From Trichuris trichiura (taxonomy: Eukaryota; Nematoda; Enoplea; Trichinellida; Trichuridae): DNA of 64,000 nt. Positions 12,980 through 26,209 of this stretch are shown piece by piece. Within the stretch, counting starts at the first letter, position 1. Each line of letters starts with the position of its first letter. Under the pieces are notes generated by a model that was not told the DNA's origin, did not search any database, and saw only the letters and a program-made list of their open reading frames with translations. The stretch lies in the NCBI GenBank assembly GCA_037903355.1, contig JBAJFE010000037.1:186001-250000 (forward strand), written 5' to 3'. The translations under genes and the position numbers were made by a program.

Positions 12980-14265
12980 TTTATATGCTTGCCGGCGCAG
13001 CTTGCGCGTTTTCTCGTTTGCATGACCACCCACGTAAGGCAAGGTCTCTTCAAGGTCATGCCTGATAGAAGCTTTGTATTAGAAAGTGACAAATGCAAGA
13101 ACGGAAAGCTCTCTAAAGAACACTTCACTGTGCTTCTTTGCGTTAGCGCAACTGGGGAGAAACTGAAGCCATTGGTGATTGGTAGGTCAGCGAAACCCCG
13201 CGCATATAGGAACTTGAGGCCTGACGACCTCCCTGTCACCTGAAGATCAAATAAATGCACCTGGGTGACAGCCACCATATTCGAGGAGTGGGTGAGAAGC
13301 GTAGGCCGATAGATAAAGCGAATGAAACCTTTCATCTTATTGGTAGTTGACAACCGTCTGAGCCATCCTCGCATGAGGCACCTCACAAATGTCACACGTT
13401 GAAATTCCTGCCTCCAAGCACTTCCCCAAAAACTCAGTCTATAGGTCAAGGAGTGGTTAAGACATTTGAAGCGAAATACAGGGCTCAGCTTCTGCAGTGG
13501 GTAATTAGCAAAGCAGAAGTCACCGGCTCATTTGTGGGAGCGACTTCGATTGCCGCGTTCAGTAATTCTTTGAACGCCGTAATTTGGATCAGCTCTTTCT
13601 TGGATAAAGTTCAACCAGAGGCAATAAGAAACTGCTTCAGGAAAGTTGGGTTCGTCAGAAACCAACAGAATGATTTCCAGCTCCGATCTGATAGTCCGAC
13701 TCGCGAGGCAAAAATTGAAGGAGTAGATTTCAAAGATTTAAATTGCAATAGATGATGAGGTGGCTACTTCTACCGAACCTTACCCACAAGCAACCTTTCA
13801 ATCATTACTAGCCAAAGCGGGAATGAGCGTAGGAGCAAGTAGTGGGGAAGACGATGCAGAAGAGAAAAGTGACAAAGAGACGGAAATGGTACAAGAGTTG
13901 AAGGGAGAGGACGTCGGGCATATGTTAGCGCACCAGAAGTGTTTTGCTTTGTAAGAAGCGCAGAGACGTTGAGAGAGGTAGCTAGAGCGGAGGCCGCCCT
14001 TACCTCTTATGTTTGTAGTAAGAACAAGCGCCAGACAAGAGTTGACACCTTTTTCAGGAAGCATTCTAGCCTCTGAAAAGCCTTATGCATGATTTTGCGA
14101 TGACGTTATTTTTGTGCACCTCGTCTTTCAATAGATGCTGTGCAACAGAAAATATTGCGTACAGATACTAACCTATTCAGCCAAGCCTCTTATATCCACA
14201 ACTTTCCTAAGTTGACCAATTTTAGCTAGTCCTTTTGGTGGTCAGCTTACGGAGATTCAACTGTA
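12980..14265 (+). pseudogene. Decayed pogo/Tigger-type DDE transposon
   Basis: Pieces of a Tigger/Jerky DDE transposase appear in order but in different frames: GKLSKEHFTVLLC and LKPLVIGRSAKPRAY (about 13095-13215), IFEEWV and LLVVDN..SHP (about 13280-13365), FLPPSTSPKTQSIGQGVV and FEAKYRAQLL (about 13402-13490), IRNCFRKVGF (about 13624-13653), an acidic stretch (EDDAEEKSDKE), then RQTRVDTFFRKHS (about 14031-14069), a typical C-terminal end. Stop codons and frameshifts separate these pieces, and the first catalytic Asp region is damaged. The sequence ending near 14265 (GGAGATTCAACTGTA) looks like the terminal inverted repeat; its left partner is not clear. This is an old, inactive copy. Confidence 0.8.
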
Positions 14266-17200
14266 TTTTCGTGTTTAGTGCGTGAACGACTGCCTTGAAG
14301 TGATTAAAAATCAGCAGCGACTCTTCTGTGTTGTTAGTCATTAACATATATGCAAAGCTATCTCCGATCTGCTTTTTGCTTCAGCATACTGTCAGCATCG
14401 TCGAGACAGCAGCATTAACGTTTAAGAGAAACCGAGAGTTCAAAATGTACATGTATAGTTTAAAATTCAGCCTTTAATGTTCGATCCGTTTTTCACCTGT
14501 CGTTATTCGATAGATTCGAACAAGACTAAGCCATAGTAGAACTTTTTAGTAAATTTCGCGAGCAAAATCTGCCTTTTTTCGAGAACGTAGTTGCCACTGA
14601 GCAACGTTGCCTGAAAGTCCAAACTTTGGCTGTCCAACATTCATTGCCTTTGACGTTTTAGTCGTTTTGAGAATTGCTTAAATACTCAATGGTGAATGTC
14701 TCAAATTCAGGAAATTTGAATAAGACAATTGCAGCCACGTGGGCTCGAGGATATTTCCTTTGACTTATTTGTTGGAACTCAGTAACGTTTTCAAGCGACT
14801 CATATTATCCAGAATAATGCGTTAAGAAAATAAGAATTTAAGAGATAGTGTACCAGAGGTTTTAGGTCACTTGTTGGTCATAGGATCTTCAGCGGAGCAA
14901 ATTAGCGGGACGTCAAAATTTGTCTTTTAACGCGGAAGTCTCCAATGTCAACGAATGACCCTAAAGCTTTGATAGATTTTCTCTTCTTTTCCTACTTCTT
15001 CATTAGGTTTTTCTATAATGTGGGAACGTATGCACATGTCACGGAAAATTTTCTATTTGAAACACGCGCTCAGAAATTGCTCAAAAAAGTCGTAGGCCCC
15101 TATTCGAAGCGCACTTTATGACACGTAAAAGTGTTGTTCTGGCTTCAGCATTCAGGACAACGTGTTAAACTTAGTATCTTGCAGGTTACGCGAGGGATTT
15201 GTCTCCAAATCCTCATTTTTCTTGGACAAGATGTGTTGGCGCATGGCTGAAGCTCAGTGTATTAATAGCAAGTGTTCGCGATACGGGGTTGGGAAGAAAT
15301 CTTGACGATTTCGTCGGTAAAAAAAAGTATTGTCGGAAATTTCAGTGTACGCCAATAATAGTGCGCACATTTTGAGAAAGAAAAAAAGAATTTCACGCCA
15401 CCAGCGGGTTGGCAAACTCAATATGACACCAATTGATCAATATGGCTAATTGTGGCACTCCAATGACGACAACGTCAACGAATCGCCAGAGATTCGGTGG
15501 ATTCAGAAATATTTTGCCACAGTAAACGGAAGCAACGTGATTTGAGGTATGAAATTTTACGAAATCTGTCATTTTATTCAAGCTTTAAATGATCTTCAAG
15601 AGCTAAGCATTTCGATAGCAATTGAGCAGGATATAACCATTCCGAGAACTGAATAGGTCGCGACAATCAGTTGTTGCTTTCCTGTAAATGTCTTCTCCAT
15701 TATTTCACTGTTGTCGCGGTTGGCCAATTCGTATGTTTTTGTGGATAACGATTCCCGCAGTTGGGTCAGTAGTGATATCCAGTCGATGGCTAATAGCTTT
15801 AACGCGGTTATTTTTCAGCTAAAATTCTGAGTAAGCTGAAAACGCGTTTGCATTGAGGTTGCTTTCTTGGGATAACGCAGATTTTTCGTTAGCTTTTATT
15901 TTGTTGGTTTCACTAGTTGAGGAAAGAAAGAATTATTACAGCATCACTGACTACTTGAATCGTGCAAAAGAACGAGTGGCTGTTTGGACAGTATAAAATA
16001 TTTTGTCGCCGCTGTATAATCGTTGTATTATCTTTATTTTACTACATTTTGTTGGTTTGGGCTGCGTACCGCAAGCAGCGCAGCTACCTTGACGGCTATG
16101 TGGGTTCAGAACGCGAGATACGAACACTTCACATTGCGATAGCTGGGCTTAGTTCAATCCAAGCTGTTACGTAATGAATACTTATGCGAACAGAAGAAAA
16201 CAAGTTCCGGCTGGCAGAAAACGTAGTAATTTTTAGCGTTATACAAAGCTTCTTAGCCTATTTACGGGAAGCTTTTTTTCGAAAGAAATTCTCCCTAAAT
16301 TGACTACGAAAATTCGAAATGATCTGTCAAGAAAGAATTCCCTATTTCTACTGCGTTGGCAAACTGCTCTTCATAATCAGACTTGAATAGAACGAGAAAA
16401 AAACTGTGCTGCAATTCACAGTACATTGAAGAGTTCAGGAAGACGTATTCATGTTGAAATGGAATGTCTTCGGAAAGTACGAGTGCTGTTCACCAACTTA
16501 GCCGCTTGGCATCGTGTGCGTACGTGAATATTGCATGCGCAGGTGGCGCCAAAATTCTGGTTTAAAATAATGGACATGTCTTCTGCTTTGGTCTCTGATG
16601 GAACCGCGCCACACGTTATGGCAAAAGTGCCGAATTTGATGGTTTTTTTGTCCGCCGACAACACCGCGCAGGTGCGGAGCAAACGCATTTGGCATGCGCT
16701 AGAGATAGCTGATGAAAAGGCTTATCATGTGCTGTTTAATTGGCGGAAACAGGCGATAAGAGAATGCAAGAAGTGAACAAGCAGTGAGTTAGTATGAAAG
16801 ATGTTCGAAAGCTCAACGCGGTCGTTCCGCGAATTCGCGTGAAACGAAAAGCGGCAGATTGACGCTTTTATGTTACGCTTAGATATTATGCCAAGTTGGA
16901 GCGCCAATCCGATTGGACTCTTCCATTGCCGCTTGAGCCACGACAAAGCATGAAGAAGTACGTTGAAGAAGCAAACGGAACTTGGCGACTTTGATTAATT
17001 GAATACAGTGTTTGCCACTCTTCTTAAAGCATTCCTTTGCACAGATTGACGGACGCTGTCGCCATTCATCAAAACTTGTCCCTCCATCGGCATTAATGCG
17101 CGCCCGCCGGCTGTCCACACTCTGGAGATCAGCGTCGAAGCGGGAAAATTTATGAAAAGACAATTTATTATTTTTCTGTAAAACTGTCTCATCCATAGCG

Positions 17201-20200
17201 GTTTAAAAAATTCGACTTCTTTCATCAACTATCCTTTTGAAATACCTTCTCGCAAATTATCATTGCATTGACGAGGACTCGTGAAGCGAAAAGTCATCGT
17301 TTAAAAGAATATGATTTTCAATTGACCACATCGATTTGTCCGTGGCATTTTCGTATTTTTGACGCTTAGTTTCAGATATGGATTTTTGTTGAATCCTAAG
17401 ACTGACACTCTTCGGCTCGGACCGTTCGATGGAAGCGCTTTGGCGTAAAAGAGTATATAAGTCGTACGTCGACAGTGCTTTGTTCATTTGTAGGCTTCTT
17501 TATTGGCGCTGTTTGAATAGACTTGGTGCAGCTCGTTTTGGAACTGCTCATTGGAAAGGGGGAGCGCATAGACGACATTATTCACGGGCGCGATTCTCCC
17601 TACAGTTGGATGCGGCAATGTTTTGAAGAATGCCCCGTCAGGTGAGCCTTTAAGAATGTTATGGCTATCAGCGCTTAGCATTTGTTGACAAGGTTTAGCG
17701 AGCAAACGGTACTATACGCGGTGCGATTTTTTTAAGACTTCTTTCCTTTCATTTTAAGCAGATCACGCGGTTGGTTTGCGATGAATAATCTTTGGCCCTT
17801 TGAAGTACGGACAGCAAAAGTGACCTTTACTTGCAACATGTTACCTTAAGAGCACAATTTCTAATTAAGGAAAAACGTGGAGGGCAATATTTTCTTAACA
17901 GTGTCCTAAGGCTAGGAGAAGTTATGTCCGCTTCGCTGCTTTCTACTGCAATGCACTTTCAAGGATAGCGGTTAAAACTAGATGCTCCTGTCTATCTGTC
18001 TGTAGGCGCACGAATAGTGTGCAAAAAGAAATGTTCCATGACTCATAGGAAGACAGTTAAAAACTTAGCAAAGTTACGTACTAAAAAAACGCGCTGAATC
18101 TTTCGTGTAGCATTTATTTAGTGTCCATATTGTCGACCGTGATGTATGTTCCCTGCGTAGGCAATGCTTCCATGTTGATCTCCCGCGTAGCCGTTCGCTG
18201 CTTGTCTCAACGTTTTGAGTTCCTAATTAACCCAGCAAAATCAACTCTATTTTTGTTCACTCAACAAGTTGGGCTATTGCCTCATGCGCGCAATAACTTT
18301 GCGTGAACGTTCATCCTTAAGTTGCCGAGTGCGTAGTTAACATAAAGCGCTTGTTGATGTAATATCTTATCATTAAGTCTGGGTGAGAATACTTGTTAAA
18401 GAAGCTAACAGTTTTTGCTTAGCTCATTTTTTGTTTCCAACCAGAAAGCGGTGGCCACTGATCGATGATGCGCTAAGTGTTTTAGAGATCATATTTTCAA
18501 AACTTTCCACAAGTGGGCTTGCGAAAGTATTGCCTTTACCAGGTCAGGCTCTCGCTAATTGTTATGCACATTAATCATGTACACTTTTGGCATGCGTTGT
18601 ACGCTAAGGAGTTATAAAGTGAATAGGCCTATACGAGGCAGCCACCTTAGTAGGTAGTAATAATAAGAAAAAGATTGTTTAACTTTTCCAATCATTGCCC
18701 ATCACGAGTGGGGTGAGCAGATTGAATTGTCATCTGATAACGCTATGTATCTGTTATCTATTCAAGCGTTTTTTGCTTTTCGCTTGTTTAGAATTTGTTC
18801 ATGCGTTATTTCCGCTTGATCGTCGTCGGGGATTGGTCAGACGAAGTCGCCGCGGGTAAACGGAACGTTTTTATAAAGTGAATAATGTGAGTTGGCGTAG
18901 GTCTGGTTGTCGTTACCATTTTCAATTGCTTTATAAAACGCCCTGGCTGGCTCGTAAGTCCGCAGTCGAAGGACAGTTGAACGCTGGCGCTATAGGACGT
19001 CAGGTTTTCTCTCTTTTCCAGACGTTAAGTACGAATTAAGAGAAGCAATTTGCCTTGCTAACAGCCTGAGTCTGGTGAGTACTTTGCTTTATCTGATTGT
19101 TTGATCTTTTCGCTTTTATGCGCACACTAAAATGCTTAAGTATGCAGTAGTTTTGTAATGTTTTTGTAAAAGCAAAATAAGGGGCACTTTGTAGCTCACC
19201 AAAACTCCGAATGAATCATTGAGGCGTTCCCCGGCGAAGACCAGCTCGAGCCTTCCGCTATTCTTTTCTTTACAGTTTTATTAGCAATTGAATTTTACAA
19301 ATTGTTTTCGCAGAAAACACGAAAACTTACTGGCCCATTACAATATGTCAATTGAGTGTTAGTCATTTTTATCTATTTTTTGTGCTAGGTAGAACTTTTG
19401 CTATGCTACGTAGGCTAATCAGCGTTGGCTTTTGCTGTCTGGCAAACTTAGTAGCCGGCTAAGAGTGGAAAGTAGCAGCACTTCTTTTTTCAGCCGGTTG
19501 GCTTTACTTAATTTTCGCTTGTTCTTAGCGCAACAACGTTTCTAGCAAAATCTGCATTTCAGTAGTGACAACGGCTACAGAAATGACAAACGTCACGTAG
19601 GGTAGCGTCTTGCGAAAGCTAGGGTAGCGTAAACAGCTTTTTACTCATTTGCATAGGATTAGTAAGTTCATTCAACGTTACGCCGATCCATACGTCACGG
19701 ATTGAAAACTGTCCGCATCTTTTCAAACGCTGAGCTCAAATACGATAACGCTATTTTCGTGTGCAGAACTATCCGACAACTAATCTCCGCCAACTGGGTT
19801 GCTTCAAGTTTTTCTGCTTACTCTCCTCTCCTTTTTCCCTTCGCTCTTTATTGATCCATTTTGTTGCGGAAATTTTAAGTTGCGTCTTCTGAATGAAGGA
19901 AGAAGCCAATCTTGTATTCGATTGGAAGGCGCTGTTCTATTTTGGGTCTGCCATATTTTTTGGGCGTACGTTCTTGCGGTCAAGTTTAGTTCGGTTTTGG
20001 TAAAGTTTATTGCTGCATACTTCATTAAGAAAAGGCTTCTAATTTTGTATATGTCAGTGAATGGACGCTTAATTGGAAAGGAGGGCACGTAGAGCATGAA
20101 AAGTTCAATTAGCTTTCCACCGCGCATTCAATACGGCGCAGTTGTACTTTCGGTCGAATTGACAAAAAATGGCAAGGCTACATTGGTCCAAGCTCTTCCA

Positions 20201-23200
20201 AGGATACCCAGTAAAATCGCTAACAGTGAAGGTCGTTAGCATCCCAAGTGTTAAGCATAAAGAATTGGACTTTTTTGGGAAAACAGTGAGTCAGTTTAAA
20301 CTCAACATAGCATTTTCCTGATACTTGTGGTTGTGTCCAACTTTTCCGCTTCACTCATGCTATTGTTTCACCCAGTGTGGCATGTCGGCACTTTTCGAGC
20401 CAATAAGTCATTCGCTTAGCCTTTTGATAGGTTGAAAGTTGCTTGGTAGAGTCGTTGCCCGACTGCTTCGGGCGGTCGTATTCATCGGCCGTTAAGGGAA
20501 TCGATAGTAAAAGTAAGTATTTTATTGAACCGACTGATAGATGCAGAAAAAGAGTGACTTTAATTCACCAACAGATCGGCACTTCGTTAGCTACTGTCTC
20601 CAAGTGACTGCCAGTTGTTGCCAGTCAGTAGGCGCCACTTTGCCCGAGTGATCTTCAAGGATCGCCTTTGACGGGTCACAATAAGAGAACCCCAAAAAAG
20701 CAGATGGATTCGCAATGTTCATTGGCTGTTCAGCGTTCCCTATTGCTGAGCTTCAATCCAAACAGCTAACGCAGTGACACTAGGTCGAACCGGTTGCGTT
20801 TTCTCAAGCTCGCGTAGCGGCAAACCTATACTGCCAAAGCAAAAGCATTTTTCTCTTACCAATCGCATTGCATTAGCTTTTGAACAGGCATAACTCTTGC
20901 ATGTTTAATCCGTGCAGTTTCGCGTGAAGGATAACTTTGAAACAAGGCGTTACGCTGTATGTCCATCCGCAAAGCAAAAGAAAAGAATTTGGGAAAGAGG
21001 GCAAAGCATTGATTTTAAGTTAACTCAGCCTGGATACCTTTTGCATTGAAAAATTGTCGCGCAGTTACTTCGGCTAAGCAACGTTGAGCCAACAGCAGAT
21101 GGGGCTGCCGAGACTGCTAACGGCGGAGGGACCCACCGACTTGGTGATTAATGTTGGTCATTAACGTAGTCGCTTTGCTTTCTTTTGATGGCTGCTGCTC
21201 GTCTCGCGTAGAAGCTGTGTGTGGGAAGACATGGAAGTGGACAACTAATCAAACTTTTCGCTCTGTGAGATAGCTTGCTTGGTGGTCGCATTTTGCATCG
21301 TTGAAAAGCCGACGACGCTTAGTAGAAAAGAGCTTTCGTTATTTTTTTCTTCCATTGCCAGTTGTAGCCCCATTTCGTCAGCTGTTGCACCCGACTGCCG
21401 AAGACTGTCTGAAAATGGACACTCGTCTTTGCGCGAGGCGTTCGATTCGCGTTCAACTTTGGTATCTGACAATTTGTCCAATGCACCCTTTCGAGAAGCA
21501 GATGCCGTTTTGTAGTTGTCCAATAAGAGGGTTTGAATGCATGTCAACCCCGCGCGACCGCCGGCACTATGACGGATTGATAGCTGAAGAAGGGTGGATC
21601 GATTTCTAGCGGGCAATCAGCAGCGTTCGAAGCACAAACTAAGGGCTGTGTCTTTCCCATCAAAGGACGCTCTAAGCGTCTGTTACATCTTTTCAAGGTA
21701 CGTGGCACCATTGTACTGCCTAAATTGCCACCAGCCTTCTGTTATGCCAACTTACTGTTAGCATGCTTTGCACATTGCGCACGACAGCAGTTCATTTTGC
21801 GCAAATACAATTTTTATTTTATTTTTTTTTCCATACGTTCGCCGCGTTTCACCATAAGGTATCGTGAAGCTTCTGGGCCACCCCTGCACCACAAAACGCG
21901 CTTCCGTCATTTGTGTAAAAGTTGAAACCGCCATTTACCAATTCCAAGGCAGTTGTCATTATTGTGTGACGTCATTTGTTGTTTATATCCCGTGGCGGTT
22001 GTTGTTTTCATAACTGGGTGAAGGTCGAGCGATGGAATAATTCTAATGCCGGTCATTTGTTCCAAAGCTCAACTTTTCCGAATGCAATGCTTTGACGCCA
22101 CTATTTTCGTCTCTCAACATAGTTGTACGCGGATTTTGAAAGTTTGCCCATATCTGTAATTTACAATTTGGGCCCCAACCAGCAACGGTGCCATCGATGT
22201 TCATCTGTAGTGGTGTTCAGTTTTCTTGAAAAGTAGAAAGGTAAGTCATCCAAAGGCTTCAATCCAAAAGTTACCTGGCTTAACGCGACAGCTATTGATC
22301 CGCTTGGTGCGAGGCGACTGCCACTTTGGTCAATTGTTGTCGTCCTCTTCGCGTCGGGGGACAATGACCGTATCCCGCGCCGTTATCCATGAATTTCGTA
22401 AATACGAAGTTGAGAAACACAAGCGTTCATCCAAATTTTGGCAACGGGAAACGCAGCGGCTAAACAATGGATTTTTCGTTTATCACGTTATCCCTTTTGG
22501 TCCGGCGAAGCGCGAAGGGTCAATTTCCGGCCTAATTTGGCCACTCGGTGAAGGCAGTGAGCGTAATGAGTTAAAGTGAATCTTTTGGAAAGTTGTTTCT
22601 CCATAATCGCGCGCTTCTCCTCTTGACTGTTTACACAATTCGTTCATCCGAATCAATATGATTTTGCAACAATAATGAATATATCGTTCAATTAGTCTCA
22701 ACCGTCGCTTTACTGTATCAGCTGTCGCATGCCGAATATTGCGTTAAGGCAAGTCTCCCAGACGTGCATGCGCCCGCCCTCCCCCCCGCGAGTTGGAGTA
22801 AATACTAACTTGAAACGCCGTACTGAATGTACATAACCGCATTAGGCCTACCAAGCAATCAAAGGGGAAAACTTCGCGCGTTATCCTCAGAGGCCTCCTA
22901 ACATTGTCGATAACGTCTCGTCCACTATCTACTTCTGTTGCCCGTTATTAGAAGTCGTGCCAGAATGAGTCTTGTCCTTATTTCTTATAATTTCGCAAAG
23001 AAGTAGCACCCTTTATTGGCTCTTGTTTGCGCGCCTTGTCATTTAAGCGTAGAATAAAATAGCGAAGCTCTTGGAAATCTTTTTGTTCCGTACAATTGAT
23101 GGGCGGGATGAAGTGACGAAAACCTATTTATTCTCTACGAAGCACATCCTCTATTCGTGTTTTTTTATTTTATTAGATTGGTAGTTATTTTGGAAGGCTG

Positions 23201-26200
23201 TGCAACAACCAGCTAGCTGTACGTCGGTCGTTTCGGCTTTCAGCTAGTCACAGCTTTGCGATTGATTATTTTGCAGATGAGTGCATGTTGACTCTTCAAT
23301 GACTGTTATCTAAAAAAAAGTGAATCAAATATTGCGAATACTATTTATGTAATTCATAAAGTTGGACATTTCAGCCTCAATACAGCTAGTAACAGCTTCA
23401 GCCCAAGATGGAAGTAAATTTCTGAATGTATACGTACGCTTTTTGCTTGAACAAGGACCAATGCAGTCGAGAAGAGCTATGAGTAAGGTTACATTTTTGA
23501 ACTTTTCCTGACATTTTCACCGTTGGAACCGGCGAAACATCTAGCGGAACACTAGCTGTAATGCGCTAACGTTTTGGTCGTTTTGTTGCTTTAATTCCGC
23601 TGTAAAATGCGAGCAAACTGGATTAGCCGATGAAGAAAAGAACACCCACGTCTTCGCAGCGAGTACATTGGCGTTGAATCAATAGGCGTAAGGAAGAGTA
23701 CTAATACTTTCTGTCGCGCTTGGTGGCGGTATTCTCTGTTCGTAATCCATTCGAATGCGCTCGGTTAAATCAAATTCCATTTTCCTCTAATTTTCGTAGC
23801 AACAATTGAAGCATGCGGCTTCCGTAGATTTCGCCGGCCATTGAAAGATCATTCTCTTCTTTTCGGTGGCCTAAAATTCAATTTCTTTCTGGTTCGTATT
23901 GACGAATCCGCCCCCTTGGATGCAGCGTTGTTTTAAAAGCGTTCGATTCAAGTCAGATGAACTTTCCGCCCTCGTTTCAACGCGGTTCCTCGACGTTGAT
24001 CTGTTGGGCTTGTCGATTTCGTTTAGCCGAAGCTGTTGGTGATCCCATTTGGTCGGATGGAGTTTTTTAAAACCAACCTTGAAGAGATAAGCAGCTGCCC
24101 TTAGGCGGAAAAGCTTTCATTTTCAAGATTGTTTACCGTAAAAGAGGGTTATCTTCAGCGGCTCTGAAAATTTTAAAAAGGGAAAGGGACAACGTAGGCT
24201 GAGGCTGCAGATTTGTATTACATGTCTATCATTAGTGGTCAGGTTTGGGCGTCAGCATTGTTGTCCTCTTTAAAGGGAAACCGCGCTCATCGCTTCCCGG
24301 TGGTTCTGTATGTCATATATTAGGCTATCATTTGCCGCTATCTTCCACGCAAATGCTAGAAAGCCTTGTTAAGGTGTCAAAAAATGGACAACTAATCCTT
24401 CCACCCCTGATTTGTCCGTTGCCATTGCGAGAAGTCTTTCTCTTGAGAGTTAGTGGACGAAAGGGCTAATCACTGTCTAATTTATTCTGCGTACTACTCC
24501 ATAACATTGCAATTGGTGACACATCGACCATTTGTGACGTCACAGTTTATGATATTTGCATAAAAGTAAGTAAGAAATTAGGTTTTCGTTTAGGATAAAT
24601 TAAAGTTGCGTCTCATTTTCGCCGAAGCAGTAGCGCTAAGTTCATTTAACTTCATTTTTGTTATTTTTTTTATCTTTCCGTCCGCTTCTTGCGCCGTTTA
24701 GCATTGGCATTTCGAGGGGAAAGCCAACGTTGCATAGAAACGAATACGAACGATTTCCTGTAGAAACAGCTGCAACGATTACTACTTTTCGTGTTTTTAA
24801 AGCGAATCGCATTTTGTGCAGCCGCCCCACATTCGTCCGCCCGATGGAGCGAAGCAGTTTTAACGGCTGTTTTGCCGTTTGAGCTTTGTTTTTCTTGATT
24901 CATTTGCAACTGGCGGTTTCACTTGTTGGTACGTCCCCTTCTCTCAATCGAATTGCACAATTGCCAAGCAAAAGAAATGAATGACGGCTACGCGAGCGCA
25001 TGCAACGCGCATTGGTCCGTTTCTTTTTTTTCTCCGTTGACCTTTACGGATGGAACGGCAAGTTTGGTTCGATTGGCTTGCCTGTTGTCGTTGCCGACCA
25101 ATTCGGGATCACTTGTAACGAGCTTTGTCGCGAGTCGTAAATTTTGAGCAACACCTCTCTTCCGCGGGAGTCGAGAAGGAACTTTTCAGTTTTCCATAGA
25201 TTCTTCTCTCAAGCGCTGTCCCACGCGTTCACTTTAAGTGTTGCATGGCCTAGTTTTTTTGTTCGTATGTTACATTCAAAGCAATTGGTGAAAGAACTTG
25301 ACGCATAAAGTATTTTTCAATGGTCGGACTGTCTGCGCCAGCCAGCACGAAGACAGTGTATTGGTCGAGATTTTTCGCGCACCAATCCATCAGATAAATC
25401 CGACCTTACACGCTCCTATATTGAAGATATTGCTGACGAAACGACGAACCCATTTGAGCTTCTAATGAAAGTTCATACTGGGCAGAGCGGAGCTACCCTG
25501 TGCACAATAAGCTTGTATTTTTGATACAGAAAAGGGTTTCAACTGCGTATAATTAGTATTTCGCCTCCTTAGCTGGTAAGATTTTTTATTTGGCCATGCT
25601 CTATCGGCGCGTCAACGTTCAGCCTCATAAATAACTGTTGAATAATGCAACAGGGTGAATATTCTACGCTACGCGGCACGTGCGTCTTCGTAGTTGTATG
25701 TTATAATGGCTCACTGATCCCCTATAGGGATGGAATCATCCGTTCATGATTTCTCATTGATAAGTCGTTAGCCAATAGGATGAGATTGGTAGACTCCTTG
25801 GCGCCCTCTGTTAGTACGGAGGCGGCGTTTCACAAGGCGACGCTGTGACCTTAGAAATTGTTCCATAACGTCTAACCATTTCATCTTTGCTCAGGCAAGG
25901 AAGATCGTCGATGACACAGGCCAGCGTGACAAGGATTGCCAGAGCGGCATGTGCAACTAGTGGACTCAGTCCATTTGACGAAGGAAGAAAGAGCTCTGAC
26001 TAAAAATCAATCTTCACGTCAACGATGCTATACTCAGGCGACCATTGTTCATGAATATAGGGACGATACGAATGCCTTTGCCAGTGTTGTAATGGTTCTC
26101 TTGGCACGCCGCCATAGTTCAAACTTGATCGTTTGATCCGTACGAAACATATTGAATGTCCATTCGTCCCTTACGTTTTTCTGTTGCTTGCAGTGGTTAT

Positions 26201-26209
26201 TGATCAACA
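14266..26209. other. Large gene-poor interval upstream of slo-1 copy A
   Basis: Almost 12 kb without a gene I can support. Scattered open frames of 60-123 codons occur (for example 16879-17196 minus, 21245-21616 minus, 22226-22579 plus). None has a recognised motif, and none joins convincingly across splice sites. Upstream exons, 5' UTR and regulatory sequence of slo-1 copy A may lie here, since channel genes often have long upstream regions; that is inference. Confidence 0.4.

Noticed and set aside
16449..17230. Cluster of frames on both strands, including a 105-codon minus frame
   Set aside because: No recognised family and no consistent splice model; the two strands compete for the same bases.
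21245..21616. 123-codon minus-strand frame
   Set aside because: Low-complexity Ser/Lys/Glu content with no domain; opposite-strand frames of similar length exist, so it is not supported.
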